From Oxyruncus cristatus (lineage: Eukaryota > Chordata > Aves > Passeriformes > Cotingidae): 64,000 nucleotides of DNA. Below the pieces are notes generated by a model. It saw only the letters and a list, made by a program, of their open reading frames with translations, did no database searches and was not told where the DNA came from. How positions within the stretch are numbered: the first letter of the stretch is position 1; every line of letters starts with the position of its first letter. The stretch lies in contig VXAY01004334.1 in the NCBI GenBank assembly GCA_013399855.1, positions 771,375-835,374 of the forward strand. Reading direction: 5' to 3'. Positions 39,001-50,226 of the stretch are shown here, piece after piece. A program made the translations under genes and the position numbers.

Positions 39001-41806
39001 ATAATTTCTTGCAATGTGTAGGGTCAGACAATTCACCAGTACGCACAAAGGCACAAAGCTATTACTTTCTCATTGGCTGTCATGTCATTATAGAGAATAA
39101 CTTTGGGCTCAAGGGAGAATGTGTATATTAAAGGTTTTAAAATAAAAATAATTTTATAGCATTTATGTCCGATTGTGATGCCTTGGGGATGCAAGGGTCT
39201 ACTTTGTTCAGACAGTTCCATTCTTTATTTTTGAGAGTACTAGAACATTACTGCTAATTTATCTGCATATAGAAAGCATGCTGTAGTTCGCAGAATAATT
39301 TTGTCTTGCTTTTTGTGCCACAACAAGAATATTAGTTCTTAGTTTTCTCATAGTGGTAGAATTTGTGCTTGCTTGTCATCTCCATGTATCTTTCTCTTCC
39401 ATTCAAAACACAGCTTTATTCACACAGCTATTCCAGTTCCCATGGACTTCTGACAAGAAATTCTTGTGCCTCTTACCTTGAAACCATCATAACATAACCT
39501 TAGGCTTGCTAAAAGCCTTCTTATCATGATACTTTGCTGGGACACCCCCAGTGCAGCAAATCCTTCCTGGAGGTGGAAAGAGATGTTTTTACTATCATTG
39601 CTTTGAACTTGCATTCTTTTAAGAAGCAAATGAAAACTCTTATACCAGAAAATTAAATGAAAACCATGTCCTCTTCTAATTAGTTGCTAGTACCCAAATT
39701 GGCTATTTCTGCTCATAGCATTTACAGAAGCAAAGGGAATTCAGGAGATTGTTTAGGTCTGGGTATTAGTAGTGTTATCCACTATTGCACAGAGCCATGA
39801 ACATGAGCTCTGGGAGGTACAAATCTTCTGTGCTTTCTCAGGCTGAAGTAAACAGTTTGATCTGAGCTGTTTTACAGATGCAACTTGCATCAAAAGATTT
39901 AATTTCCATTTTAGTTAGAGAATCCTACCCCATCCTGCAGTTCATTAGCCTCTCATTTTTTAAGAACTAGGGGTCTCCTTTTAATTTTTTTATTTCAGCC
40001 CTTTCAGTGTTTGGTTCTACAGCTTGACCTCATCAATAATTATAACCAAGGAGGGACTGGGTAGCTGAAGCATTGAAATTAATTAGGGGAATCTCTTGAT
40101 ACTGGCTTTGCAACAAAAGAAAATGTGAATGGATTGGTACCCTGGCACACAATGTATAGCCAGTAATATGAAATTTAAAGAGCATAATCAACCCAAGCAT
40201 TGACCTAAACCAGTCATTTTTATTCATGGAGTTTTGAGCAAATGCCGTTCTTACTGTTTAATTTTGAAGTTAGTAATTTTACCAGCTCTAATGGGAGTGG
40301 GCTGCTGTTCATGGTCTGATTAATGTATATCATTATGTGTCACGTAACTAACATACAATTTTACAGTAGCTATTTGCCTCAAATTTATTTTGCCTGGGAC
40401 CTATTGATGTGAGAATGATCTGCTCACAGGCTGATTCTTGCTTGTTGGTGGAATTGAATGCATGCTAAAAATGGCTTCTCTTTAACACAGTGATGTTCTC
40501 TTGAACACAGAAATTCCAGTAATTGATCTAAATTATGTACAAATGGGATAATTATGAGTCTATTCAGTATATTTTAATTTTTTTTGTTAATTTAATTTTA
40601 TTCCTGTAGCATTTTATAAAAATTACTTGGAAAAAAAAGGAAATTTTTCCTCTGAAATTATTCAGATCTTTATTCATTTGCTCCAACTTGTATGTGTCAA
40701 AATTGGAACATATGGTATTAGTTGGAGGTTTTTCAGAATTAATAGCCTCCCTCAACTCTTTAGCAGAGCACTAGGCTGTAGTTTTGTGTTAATCACTGTA
40801 GCTTTCCTTAGCATAAATTTCCTCTGTTTTATTTTTATTTAGTTGCATCAAAAGAATCTCTTTTGAGGGAAAATTAAAAGACAGAGAAGGTAACTGTAGC
40901 TATTCAGCTGTGGGAAGTCCGTATTCTTGCTAAAGCCACATTTGTAGATAATTAAGAGCTTCAGCTCCTTTTTTTAATCTTTGTTGCATGCAACTCAGAC
41001 GTATATATAGCTGTATGTATATATAGCTGCAAAAATAAGATATGTCAAGGTATGTTTAAACAACAATGTATTTAAAAATAACAGGGTTTTGGTATACAAA
41101 CACATCTAAATCAAGCCACGTCTTTGTAACAATTCAGACGGATTCTCAGCAGGCTAGACAATTTGACATTGAGGAAATTAAGCAGTGTGATGAATACTGG
41201 AGAGAAGGCGATTGAAGTAAAGACTTTCTAACAAAACTGTGATCATATATTATGCCTATGTTTTAGGTGCCTAAAGCAACAGATCTTAAGAGAAATTTCA
41301 CTTCAGTTAGACAAGACTGAAGGACTAAACAAAATGGAGAGGTGTACAAGACTATGTAATGGAATCTTGGGCTCCAGCATGTTGCTATATCCACCTTGCA
41401 CTCTAATTTTTCTCCTTTTCCTATTTCTACCATGCTATCCCAGTACATCCATCACACTATTTCAGAACAAAATACACTCAGATGTGCAAAGGGAACCCAT
41501 CTTACTTGGTTTTCAAAGACAGGCTCAGGCACAGACTGTTGGGGGATGGTTTTTTATGGCAACTGTAGTGGAGGAAGGACTTGTGATTGCTTTGACCCTG
41601 GCACAATCCATCTCGAATCCACCACTGAGCATGTGTCATGGCTGCTTTTGTATTGTCTGTTGAATACATACTGCAAAATGCAGCACCTCTCCCTGCTCTG
41701 GTTGGAAAGTGAAATCTCAGCATAACTGCCCTTGCAGCAAAATTATGGTCTGTGCTCGTGTGGTATGCCAGTTAGATTGACTGATTCTTTTTTCCGTGGT
41801 TTTCTT

Positions 41807-41839
41807 TGTGCGTGTGTGGGTGTCTCTGTGTGTGTGTGT
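41807..41839 (+). repeat. GT-rich interrupted microsatellite
   Basis: TG dinucleotides interrupted by C, GG and CTC, ending in a clean (TG)n run. Confidence 0.85.
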
Positions 41840-42739
41840 AAGCTGCTGTTTGAGAACTGGACTGAGATTTAAAGGCATTTACTAATTAGTGACTGGAGGA
41901 AATGTCAAGCCTTCAGTTAGATGTGTTGCTCTTTCAGAAATACAGGGTAGAAAGAGGCGGCTGTCAACTAGCTGCAAAGAGAATAAAAGTGACAAACTAG
42001 ACCCTTTTGATAGAATGATAGTAGAAATACTGTAGGGAGAGCTGACAACAGTAGCATCTGTTTCTTTTCTTGACTAACTGTGATAAAAGTTAGTGGAGAC
42101 ATCGATTCTGCCCTGGTTTTCCTTGTTTCTTTATGGGTTGCCCACATGTCGCTTGTTTTTTGAGTTTTGCGTAATAAAAGCATATGCCTGAAGTAAATCT
42201 TTCTAGAGCTCTAGATGTGTGCCTCTTTTTCTTAGTACCAGACATTCCTCACAGGTTTGCGTTCTAGTGATAGTTCAGTCCTGATCAGTTTAATGTTTTA
42301 CCTGCAGTTTATCTCCCAAGATTATCTTTTTAGATAAGGTAGCTGAAGCTTACTGTGCTAGAAGATAATGATCTTTTTCTTAAATATCTTACAAGGCAAG
42401 CAAAGAAAAAGCAATTTTAAAACAGAAGTTCGTGATAATACTGAAAACTCTATTGAACAAAAAAGTGATTAATGTTTCTTCAGTATTCAAAGAGGATGCT
42501 TGGAAAATAAACACTGTGTTGAGTACTTCTGCATTCTGTATATTGATGTAAAACAATTTCTAGCTGACGGGAACTAGAAAGAGATGCCCAATGTGGAGAC
42601 ATTATTGCTATAACTATTTGCCATGGGGTTTCTTGCATGTTTCTCTGAAGAATCTGGTGTTGGCCTCTGTCCAAGACAGAGCATTGGATGAGAGGGTCAT
42701 AAGGTCTGGCTATTCCTATATTTCCAAAGTGTAGCTTTT

Positions 42740-42757
42740 TTGTTGTTGTTGTTGTTT
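42740..42757 (+). repeat. (TGT)n microsatellite
   Basis: Five TGT/GTT units following a T-run in intron. Confidence 0.85.
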
Positions 42758-44716
42758 AGTCTTTGTTGGGATGATTAGGATGCAGGTACTGAAGTTCTTT
42801 TAGTTGGTAAATGACAAGTGTTCTCAATATTACTTCATATTGCAAAAACAGCTACTTCGTTTTAGAAATCAGATTCTTAAATAATTTTTACACTTTTTAA
42901 TTTCTCAACTTCTATCTTGCACTTTTAAGGGTTTACTAATTGATGTCATACACAGCTAAAAACTGTGTTTGTGAAGAGTGCATACTGATTATATCACTGA
43001 AGTCCACTGGTTTTAACTGTCACTTAAAAAAAAATAGTGTGCAGTCTTGATTTTGATAAAACTGAATAATTAGTTCTTTGCATATGATAATCTTAAGATG
43101 TTTATCAAAGTGAGATTTTTCATTATGTATTTCTTTTATTACTCTAGGTATGCATATTGCACATAAAAGTGAATTAAATTGTGTGACTTCAGAAAGGCAC
43201 ACATTTTTGGTTCAGTTCTAAATTTTTAATAGGTATTTTAAATACATCACAGACATTCATTTGAATTCCAGCCAGGTTTGTTTAGTGTCTCCTAGGGACA
43301 GAAATAGTTTTTAGGTAAGCTTCTGAGAGGTTTGCCAGAGAATGATTTGTACTAGTTCATCCAGTGAGCTAACGAGATCAAAGTGAGGTTGTGCATAGAT
43401 AGGGCCATATGATGTACCATGTGACATGGGATTTTTAAAATTTATTTTGTTTCCTTGTTCAGTGATAAACATAGCAGCGGTCTAATTATGGCCTTCTATT
43501 CTTGATCCTTGTAAGAGTTTAGTCTCTGGACTGTATCTTTTGACAAAAGGCAATGACAAATATGTTTCCTCTATTTTCTGTAAACCTGCTCAGTTACTCC
43601 TCTCTGAATGTGCTCTGGGATGTGTTTGGGGAAAAGAACGCAGCACAGGTGTTTTCACAGCCCAAACCCTTCTCTTGTCAGGCACGAGACCTGGCACATT
43701 CTGGTGGACTGTCTGAGGGGCACTTCTCATCTTGTAGCAGGATGTGGTAGGGCGTGCCATGAGCTTCCCTAAAATGCAGTGCTTCGGGTACAGGCTGTAA
43801 CCACATGTTGTTTAGATGGCAGAGTGGCCCAGAATGCTTTTATTCAAATAACACAGTTTGAATTCTCATCTCTTACAAGTACTTCAAATCTGCACAAGGC
43901 TATTTTATTCTCCCAACATGTGCGGAGGCCTGTTGCCCTTCATTACTATTATTTCTTCCTCTTCCATCCACTGCACAAATTCTATTCCCACAAACTACCA
44001 TGGCAGCTGCTTTCCTCCAGCTGGTAGGTTGATAGCAGTGAACAGCTTACTGTGGAGCCCGAGCCTGTCAGAACTGCAACAAGTGACCAGAAAACACCCT
44101 CCCTAAGATAAAGAACTCTGAGCTATACGTTCAGACTATTGACATATTTTCACTGCTCAGCTCACTTCAGCATCCACTGCTCCAGTTCTTCTGAAAAAGT
44201 GCTGGCTAGATTCTTTGGGTCTGGTTTCAGATAAGAAAGATCTTTTTGTGTGTGTTTTTAGTCTGTGTGCAGAGGGCAGTTTCTACAACTAGTTTCTCTG
44301 GTTAATAATTTTAGCCTTTATTTTGCAGGAGTAATTACTTCCAGATAAAGGTTGGCTCACAGTATTTCTTTAGATTGTTGAAAGAATTCAGAAAACATTG
44401 CATGATTACTTTAGCTCTAGGTGAGAGCAGAAGGAAGTCCTTCCAACTGTGGGTACTGTTTACATTACTGTTTACATTGTCATTTTTTTGCTAAATGATG
44501 GATAAGGAGAAAAATGTCAGAACAGGAAAAATATTTAATATTAGCAATGTCATACCCGTACCAGATTCCCCTGTCAGACCTCCTTACAAGCAATTTTTAA
44601 AAACAGGGTTCCTGAAAATACCCAGGAGTTAAAAGTTCAACTCTGCACAGCATGTTGCAAAGCAACCATTAACTTCACCTTCAATATTTGGCATCCTCGG
44701 TGCTGAGCCTCTGCAG

Positions 44717-44730
44717 GAGAGAGAGAGAGA
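44717..44730 (+). repeat. (GA)7 microsatellite
   Basis: Seven uninterrupted GA units in intron. Confidence 0.9.
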
Positions 44731-44968
44731 CCTTCAGTTGTAGAGGTGTGAATCTGCAAACGTGCAGTGGTTCTGCAGTTGCTTCACAAAATCTTGTCTA
44801 GACAAAAATCTGTGGCCAGCGTGACGGAAGATAATCAGCAGCAGGAGGCAACACGTGGACACGAAGTGGTGTATGGGGGCAGGCAGGCAGTAAATCTACA
44901 ATGTGGAAGCGGGGGAAAGAAACCCAAGCATCAGAGTTTGCAGAGTGCCATTGTGAGGTATGGGAACA

Positions 44969-45012
44969 GCTTTTGTGTGAGCAGTGTGAAGCTTTTGTGT
45001 GAGCAGTGTGAA
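44969..45012 (+). repeat. Perfect 22-bp tandem duplication
   Basis: A 22-bp unit beginning GCTTTTGTGTGAGCAGTG at 44969-44990 is repeated exactly at 44991-45012. The surrounding frame is open but low in coding character. Identity of the copies indicates a recent event. Confidence 0.95.
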
Positions 45013-47642
45013 ACTTTCGGTTCTGCATTGGGCCATCATGAAACCACTTTGCAGAAAGCTTAATGTATGGAAGGGAATTAAAATTGCAAATTTGTTTCTG
45101 TTAAGAGAGGCTGTGTTGGAATCTAGGATATGAAGCAGCATACCCATACTCATAGGCAATAATTTCAAAAGATACTAAAAAATATCCATATTTATTTGTT
45201 GCATATTGGTTAATCAAGCTTTTATTAGAAGAGACATAGAAGGAGGCAAATTTTGGTCCTTTAAAATAAATATCAGGGATTTTCTCAAACTGTGTTACAG
45301 GAAAGGGAAGTGGCTGGCTACATGTGATTTAGAAGTTTCCTGTATGTTAATAATTTTTTTTCTTTTTAATTTTTTTTATTTCCCCAGAAGACTCATGACT
45401 ACATTTTGTAATTACAAGAGTGGGTTATGAAATCAGTTAACTGTTCTCTTGAAGTTTCTGAGTGAGATAATCTTTAAGAAACAAAAGAAAAAACCAAGGT
45501 AGAAACCAAGAACAAGGTACAGTTTTACAGCTGCCACTGGCGGTAAAGCACAGGAATTCAGACTGAGGTGCACACCGTGTTTTAGAAGTAGCTGTGGGTG
45601 GGAGGAGTATTTCTGATCACATTTACAATCCAGCTTCTTTCCTTTGGCAGTTCACTCTGGCTTCTTGGTAGGAACCTCTGAGGCAGGCAGACAGTGTGCT
45701 ACCACCCTCCAGTGGTTTGCAGAGCACAGCGCAAGTGACATGTTCGGAAAGCTTACTCGGGGGCTGAGGATATTCCAAGCTTTCTGCTGGGGATACATAT
45801 TGTTATACTTTGGATTTGTTTGGTGACTTGTGTAAAAAGTCTTGTTATTAGGTGTTACAAAGTGTTTCAGCACACTTGTTCTGTGAACACTAATGATATC
45901 CATGCAATTGCTTTGCATTTGCAGGACATTAAACCATCTGCATCTGTGATGATTTCCAGTCTGTGTTTGTATTGCTGCCAGGATTAACGAAGCTGTGGGT
46001 GGTGACAATTGCATGTACAGTAGTGAAGGGGTGCTTCATATGGGGTTGTGCAAAAACTACAGTTTGTCTATCAATTTAGTGATTCAGTAATTTGCAAATC
46101 ATTATAAATGTCTCCTCTGGCTGTTAGCCTTCCAGTTCTTTCTCTCCTTACAGTCTCTAGAGCACCTTAGGAGTATTAACGTGTAAGTTTCCAAAAAGAA
46201 ATTGCATCTGTGTACTTACTTTTCTGTTATTTTTCTGTTCTTGGTGGCATCTGATATTCTGTGCACGGCATATTACAGTGTCATCAACCTGATGGTTGTT
46301 ATTTTTTCCTAGACCACTGACGAAGACAACAAAACATGATGCAATTTATTTTTACCTTGCTATTATGAATGTGGAAAGCCATGAGAACTGCATAAGCTTC
46401 TAAACACAGCAGGGATGAATTTATCAGTGGTTAAAGAGGCATTAAAATGCTGTGTGACATGAAAGGTAGAACCTGCCAAACTTCCCCACGCAACTTCAGG
46501 CTGTATCAAGTCCTGGGCTGTAAAAATTTTCGATATGAGGCTATTGAAAAAATCCTAAAATAATGAATTGCACTTTTCTGCTCCAAGACAACATAAATTG
46601 CTGGATCATCTACTGACATCGCTCATTCAGTAGAGAGTGACAGCAGTCCCACATTACGCTCTGTTCAGGCAATCTAAGATATGTGTGTAGGACAGGACAC
46701 TTATGTCAGCTATCACTGGGATCACCAGGAGTACAAGACGAAGTTTAATTGAATTTCCCCTTCTGCGTTCAGCTCATCACGACTGTGGTTGAGAGAACTG
46801 GGACTGCAGCTAAGGCAGGACAAAACAGAAGCACAGCTTGGGCCACACTAAGAGCTGGTAGATTCTCCCGTGTGAGACAGAGTCTCTCCTTGCACATTTT
46901 TCCTTTCTTTTATCCCAAACTGGAAGGACAAGGTACTCTGCAGTGTCTTCCAGTTCCATAACCACGATGGTGGCCTCTCCCAGTCTCTGCCAGCCAGCTT
47001 ATTTCTGGGGTGGTAATGCATGTGTGAATAGAATACCCAGGCAGACAGGCAGAGTGTCTTGTGGGAGAAGAAAAGGGGACAGTTAGAGGAAACAAAGTCC
47101 AGTAGGCCTTGGCTTGCTTTCTGGCTAGATTTGATCATGGGATGTTAGCAAAAAGGCCTGCTTTACCCCTTTTCTGCTAGCTCCCTCTCCTCATATACTT
47201 TCTTGTAAATCTCAGTAGAAGTTTGTGAGCTTGTTCCTTTACTTACCTATCCCGCTTGTTGGTCATTTGGTTTTGTCTGGTTCTTTTCCCCCTACAAAAT
47301 GTTCACATTTAGACTTGTAGGATCAGCAATTGTCTGGGCATTCAGGTCAACACTTTGAGGCTTTTGAATTTGTTAGAGCATAAAATGGCTACAATGAGAC
47401 TGCACATATAATTGGCAATGAAAATTTTGCACAGAATCTTCTCACCAGTAAACCAAAAAGTGTAACATCACAGTTGAGATGACAGAAAAATTCTGTTTAA
47501 GAACAATTCGTTCTTCTTTATGTTCAATGTTGATCTCTTACAAAGCATCCACAGGTAAGTCAGGGGCTAAAGCAAAACCCTTTCTTCCATCTGGACAAAG
47601 ACAACTCTCTCTTTGGACAGAAAGTCTTTTGCAAGAGTTGCA

Positions 47643-48484
47643 TTGAATTTTCACTGCAGAAAGGATGAAAGTCTCCAGGTGAAATGCTGTGTAACCCAGT
47701 GACTGTAATAATATAAGACTGTGATAATAATGCCTCAGACATTCTGGCTGGCCACTGAATATTACCTACATGAACTACAACGAATATAAAGTGTTGGGGT
47801 TTTATTACTTTAAAAAAAAATAAAAAATTAATTCTCCCATTTTTTCAGACTGCCATATAAAACCCAGCAAGTTTTTACTCCCAAGTCAGTATATCAGAAA
47901 TTGAAATGAGGTCTCAGCTGATAGATAAACTGATAGCTCTCACTCTTTGTACATTACTTAGGAAATACTTCAATTTTTCTAAGCAGTTATTTAAGCCTTG
48001 TGTTCATAAAGTGTGATCAGCAGGTCGGGAGAGGTGATTCTGCCCCTGTAGTCTGCTCTCATGAGACCCCACCTGCAGTGCTGCATCCAGCTATGGGGTC
48101 CCCAGGACATGCTGGAGTGNTCCCATTTTTTCAGACTGCCATATAAAACCCAGCAAGTTTTTACTCCCAAGTCAGTATATCAGAAATTGAAATGAGGTCT
48201 CAGCTGATAGATAAACTGATAGCTCTCACTCTTTGTACATTACTTAGGAAATACTTCAATTTTTCTAAGCAGTTATTTAAGCCTTGTGTTCATNTTGAAT
48301 TTTCACTGCAGAAAGGATGAAAGTCTCCAGGTGAAATGCTGTGTAACCCAGTTATTTAAGCCTTGTGTTCATAAAGTGTGATCAGCAGGTCGGGAGAGGT
48401 GATTCTGCCCCTGTAGTCTGCTCTCATGAGACCCCACCTGCAGTGCTGCATCCAGCTATGGGGTCCCCAGGACATGCTGGAGTG
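47643..48484 (+). other. Assembly mis-join with two single-N gaps and false duplications
   Basis: Single Ns occur at 48120 and 48294. Three blocks around them are exact copies of nearby sequence: 47835-48007 equals 48121-48293 (173 bp), 47643-47700 equals 48295-48352 (58 bp) and 47984-48119 equals 48349-48484 (136 bp). The junctions coincide with the Ns and the copies show no divergence. This is what is seen when overlapping contig ends are joined without merging, not a natural duplication. Coordinates downstream are probably inflated by about 365 bp. Confidence 0.9.
48015..48119 (+). mobile_element. CR1 fragment (artefactual duplicate)
   Basis: A CR1 segment with GATCAGCAGGTCGGGAGAGG, GAGACCCCACCTGCAGTG and CAGCTATGGGGTCCCCAG words, cut off at the N at 48120. 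It is base-for-base the same as the start of the copy at 48380-48573 and is probably the same genomic element represented twice. Confidence 0.8.
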
Positions 48485-48573
48485 AGTTCAGAACAGAGCC
48501 ACAAGAAATCATCAGAGGTCCCTTCCAACTCAAAATTTAAAAGGTGCCTTCCAACTCAAAATATTCTATTATT
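48380..48573 (+). mobile_element. CR1 LINE 3' end with internal deletion, sense
   Basis: Begins in the ATCAGCAGGTCGGGAGAGG region of CR1 and runs to a GGACATGCTGGAGTGAGTTC segment. After AAATCATCAGAGGTCCC it jumps directly to the 3' tail words CCTTCCAACTCAAAAT, present twice, and ends at ATTCTATTATTC. The several hundred bases normally lying between these parts are missing. Confidence 0.8.
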
Positions 48574-48911
48574 CATTAAATTTTGGCAGGGGCTAAGCAA
48601 GGTTCTAGAGACTGCATCTTGAGGCAACAGCTCAGGCACATGCAAGCTTTAACTGCCATTAAAAACTGAATTTTTTTTGTCCTGGGATGTCCTGCTCTAA
48701 AACCAGTGGCAGGAAGAAGTATTTCTGAGAGTTATTCCTCGTGGTGACACGTCACTGACCCCCCTCAGCTTTACTGCAGTTGCGCTCCTTCGAAACGTGA
48801 CCTGACAGCAAAAAGTGTTCCAAATAGAATGGCCACATTAGTTCAGGTGAAAGGCTAACCATGTAGCCTAGATGCCATCTCCAACTCTAGCCATAAAGAA
48901 TTTAGGGAAAT

Positions 48912-49097
48912 TTGGTTTGGCTTTTTTTGTTGTTGTTTTTTGTTTGTTTGTTTGTTTGTTGGGGTTTTTTGTTGTTTTGATTTTTTTTGTTGTTGGTTTT
49001 TTTTTCCCAGAAACAACATTTAAACCCAACCAACCGAACAGCCGATAAAACCCAAAACAATACAAAAAAACCTAAACAAGGAAAACAAAGCCAAACT
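48912..49097. repeat. T/G-rich to A/C-rich imperfect foldback
   Basis: The left half is T/G only (GGTTTGGCTTTTTTTGTTG, then TTTG and TTG units). The right half is A/C-rich and ends AACAAAGCCAAAC, which is the reverse complement of the left start. Reading the right half in reverse complement gives a sequence very like the left, with the turn near 49005-49010. Arms are about 90 bases and imperfect. Long Lys/Asn/Gln/Thr-rich frames here are translation of simple sequence, not genes. Confidence 0.65.
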
Positions 49098-50078
49098 TGT
49101 GCCTTCAAAGTACATGTATGCCACATCCGTGCTCTGCAGTGCCCAGGGTTTCTGTCCCAGCCTTAAGCCACCAATGCTGGGCACTGATCTGACCACAGCT
49201 CTGTCTGGTGTTCCCAGGGCCGCGGGCAGGTGGCACTCGTGTCCCGTGCTTCCTACTGGTTCCCTTCCTCAGGTGCCAGTGTCCGATTCCGAGATTATTC
49301 ATTGGAATTGGGGCATTTTGCTTTTAAATGCCATATTCTTTCATCTGTTTTCAAAGGCAAACGTTTTCGTAGAGAAGGATTTTGTTTTGAAGAAGGGCTA
49401 AAAAAAAATAATTATGTCTTCACAAGCAAGATTAGAAAAAATTGCCTCAAGAGTTACACTGTTCAAATGCAGGGAATAGCCCATTTCATCTTAAAATAGC
49501 CTTAACCTAAGCTAGGATTTAGTACCATAATTCAGAAGCATATGCCTGGAAGATCCTCCTTGCGTTACTGAGGCTATTTGAGTGCTATCATGTAGGATCA
49601 TTTCCACGTAATCATCTTTTCAAGTTTATTGAATTTAATCCGCAATGCAGTTGCATTTCCTGTGCTTTTATTTTATGGTAAGACTGTTACATAACTGCTT
49701 CCTCAAATTTTAATAAGTACTACTAACTAATGTTTGGCCTTTCTCTCATCACCAGAAGTGCAAATTTAAAATAAATATTGATCTTTTTACCTGTTTATTA
49801 ACATGTTATGGTTGTACTGCAATGAAATTACTTTAGGTATCATTCACAAGCAGACAGAAATAGAACTCTTCATTCCTCTGAATCTGTGAAAATGATTGTG
49901 AATTTCACAGTGACAATGCACATAGTCCTGTAATGCATATTACCAAAATAAAAGGATTTGTTAATTTTATTACTGCTTGGGTTTTTGTTAGAAAGAGCCA
50001 GAATAGTCTAATCAGTTTATTGCAAAATTTTACAGGTCTGATTGTTTTAACTCCTTTTTTTTATTATTATTATTTCAG

Positions 50079-50226
50079 TGGGAGAAACTACAGATGACAA
50101 CAAGTGAGAGGAGGAAAATAGTGTGTTCAGTCACATTCCACGTAATTGCAATTACCTGTGTTGTTTGGTCATTGTATGTTTTAATTGATAGAACCGCTGA
50201 AGAAATTAAACAAGGCAATGATAATG
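50079..50226 (+). CDS. MARCHF1: MARCHF1 exon: first transmembrane segment
   Basis: A 148-nt exon bounded by TATTATTTCAG and GTAAGTAT, entering at phase 0 after the Lys of the RING exon: 49 codons plus one base of a split Gly. It starts [15 protein letters not shown], the juxtamembrane stretch after the RING-CH domain. A hydrophobic helix follows ([20 protein letters not shown], residues about 16-36 of the exon), then the loop [14 protein letters not shown]. In the family both termini face the cytosol, so this loop is lumenal. TTSERRK and KQGNDN match MARCHF1 rather than MARCHF8. The open frame continuing into the intron is spurious. Confidence 0.97.

Larger units (their letters stand above)
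32992..50078 (+). other. MARCHF1: MARCHF1 intron, 17.1 kb
   Basis: Intron from GTACGG at 32992 to TATTTCAG at 50078. No coding exon recognised. It holds a 9-bp-arm hairpin (36009-36033), a GT-rich run (41807-41839), (GTT)n (42740-42757), (GA)7 (44717-44730), a 22-bp tandem repeat (44969-45012), an assembly mis-join with two single Ns and exact duplicate blocks (47643-48484), an internally deleted CR1 (48380-48573) and a T/G to A/C foldback (48912-49097). Because of the mis-join its true length is probably a few hundred bases shorter. Confidence 0.88.

Noticed and set aside
43817..43866. TGGCAGAGTGG and AGTTTGAATTC, resembling A and B boxes of a tRNA or SINE
   Set aside because: Spacing is too short (38 nt), no stems form around them, and the flanks do not resemble a known SINE.
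48868..49126. Two overlapping minus frames rich in Lys, Asn, Gln and Thr
   Set aside because: Translation of T/G simple sequence; no gene.
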